The translations under genes and the position numbers were made by a program. 64,000 nucleotides of DNA, taken from contig NZ_BSDD01000002.1 of the NCBI RefSeq assembly GCF_030268065.1, forward strand, positions 637,125-701,124, written 5' to 3'. The DNA is from Geothrix rubra (GTDB lineage Bacteria; Acidobacteriota; Holophagae; Holophagales; Holophagaceae). The notes below the pieces were generated by a model that was not told where the DNA came from, did no database searches, and worked only from the letters and a program-made list of their open reading frames with translations. Numbering within the stretch: position 1 is the stretch's first letter; each line of letters begins with the position of its first letter. Below are positions 63,858 through 64,000 of the stretch, in pieces.

Positions 63858-64000
63858 AAACGTCCTGCGCAGTTGAGGCTGCGGGGAGCCAGGGAGACCT
63901 GGGGGCGTCTTTGAAAACCGGATAGGGAGATAGGAAGCCTTTGAGGATTTTCCGTATTGTCTTAGGACGGTGCGGGGGATCGAGATAAACGACCAGAACA
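63858..64000 (+). other. Untranslated leader, probably of an rRNA operon beginning beyond the window
   Basis: The last 143 bases contain no plausible gene. The segment GCGTCTTTGAAAACCGGATAG (63906-63926) resembles the leaders that precede 16S rRNA in many bacteria, with boxA-like CTTTGAAAAC. The region 63666-63857 between galU and this leader holds only the inverted repeat and promoter listed. The 16S start sequence AGAGTTTGAT is not reached, so the identification is tentative. Confidence 0.5.

Overview
This is about 64 kb of very GC-rich DNA (around 70% by eye) with dense gene packing. Most co-directional neighbours overlap by ATGA or TGATG. It is ordinary bacterial chromosome of a Gram-negative (outer-membrane) organism: there are several secreted proteins ending in the aromatic residue of beta-barrels, a phosphate-selective-porin-like protein, two sigma-54 activators, flagellar FliW/CsrA, and an ApbE/FMN-binding redox module. 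The mixture would fit Acidobacteriota of the Holophaga/Geothrix type, but that is inference, because no 16S rRNA lies in the window. No prophage, IS transposase, CRISPR array or tRNA was found.

Layout. 1-8.2 kb: a truncated sugar-kinase-like gene, a DUF1304 membrane protein, an unknown protein with an internal duplication, a TetR regulator and a metallo-hydrolase behind a 34-bp perfect palindrome, an eight-repeat propeller protein, a CocE-type hydrolase and an HExxH protein of unlike composition. 8.3-12.7 kb (minus strand): sirtuin, PafA-like phosphatase, outer-membrane barrel, ThpR, a small membrane protein and a thioredoxin-like protein. 12.8-19.6 kb: a receiver-less sigma-54 activator, a modular secreted protein, two small secreted proteins, PrmA and MurI. 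19.6-22.1 kb: histidine kinase and CHAD protein. 22.2-25.2 kb: uvrA. 25.2-27.0 kb (minus): rnd-fliW-csrA-yjfB. 27.1-31.5 kb: membrane and secreted proteins. 31.6-34.8 kb: apbE, porin, FMN-binding protein and b-type membrane protein, a probable flavin-based extracytoplasmic redox operon. 34.8-36.8 kb: mutL. 36.8-52.9 kb: a long minus-strand series with a 1631-residue glycosyltransferase/methyltransferase polyprotein, a 1012-residue sigma-54 activator, aroA, PEGA/TPR/NHL proteins and a HEAT-repeat protein with a degenerate receiver. 52.9-57.9 kb: small membrane proteins, a Roadblock protein, a nucleoside transporter and pssA. 58-62.8 kb: mnmG, then a MerR-controlled copper operon (merR, chaperone, copA). 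62.8-64 kb: galU, then a probable stable-RNA promoter and leader running off the right edge.

The most unusual signal is shared by uvrA and mutL. In both, the first 40 (uvrA) or 54 (mutL) bases of the gene occur twice in direct orientation, separated by an insert of exactly 86 bases that is rich in inverted repeats. In both, the upstream copy forms a short reading frame that ends directly against or overlapping the next start codon (TAGATG in uvrA, ATGA in mutL). Two repair genes 12.6 kb apart with the same architecture and the same insert length point to one kind of small element, or one mechanism, acting at the 5' ends of repair genes.

Other recurring structure: three of eight convergent gene pairs share the tetranucleotide CTAG as overlapping stop codons, and several genes have a -10-like hexamer exactly six bases before the start codon, which suggests leaderless mRNAs.
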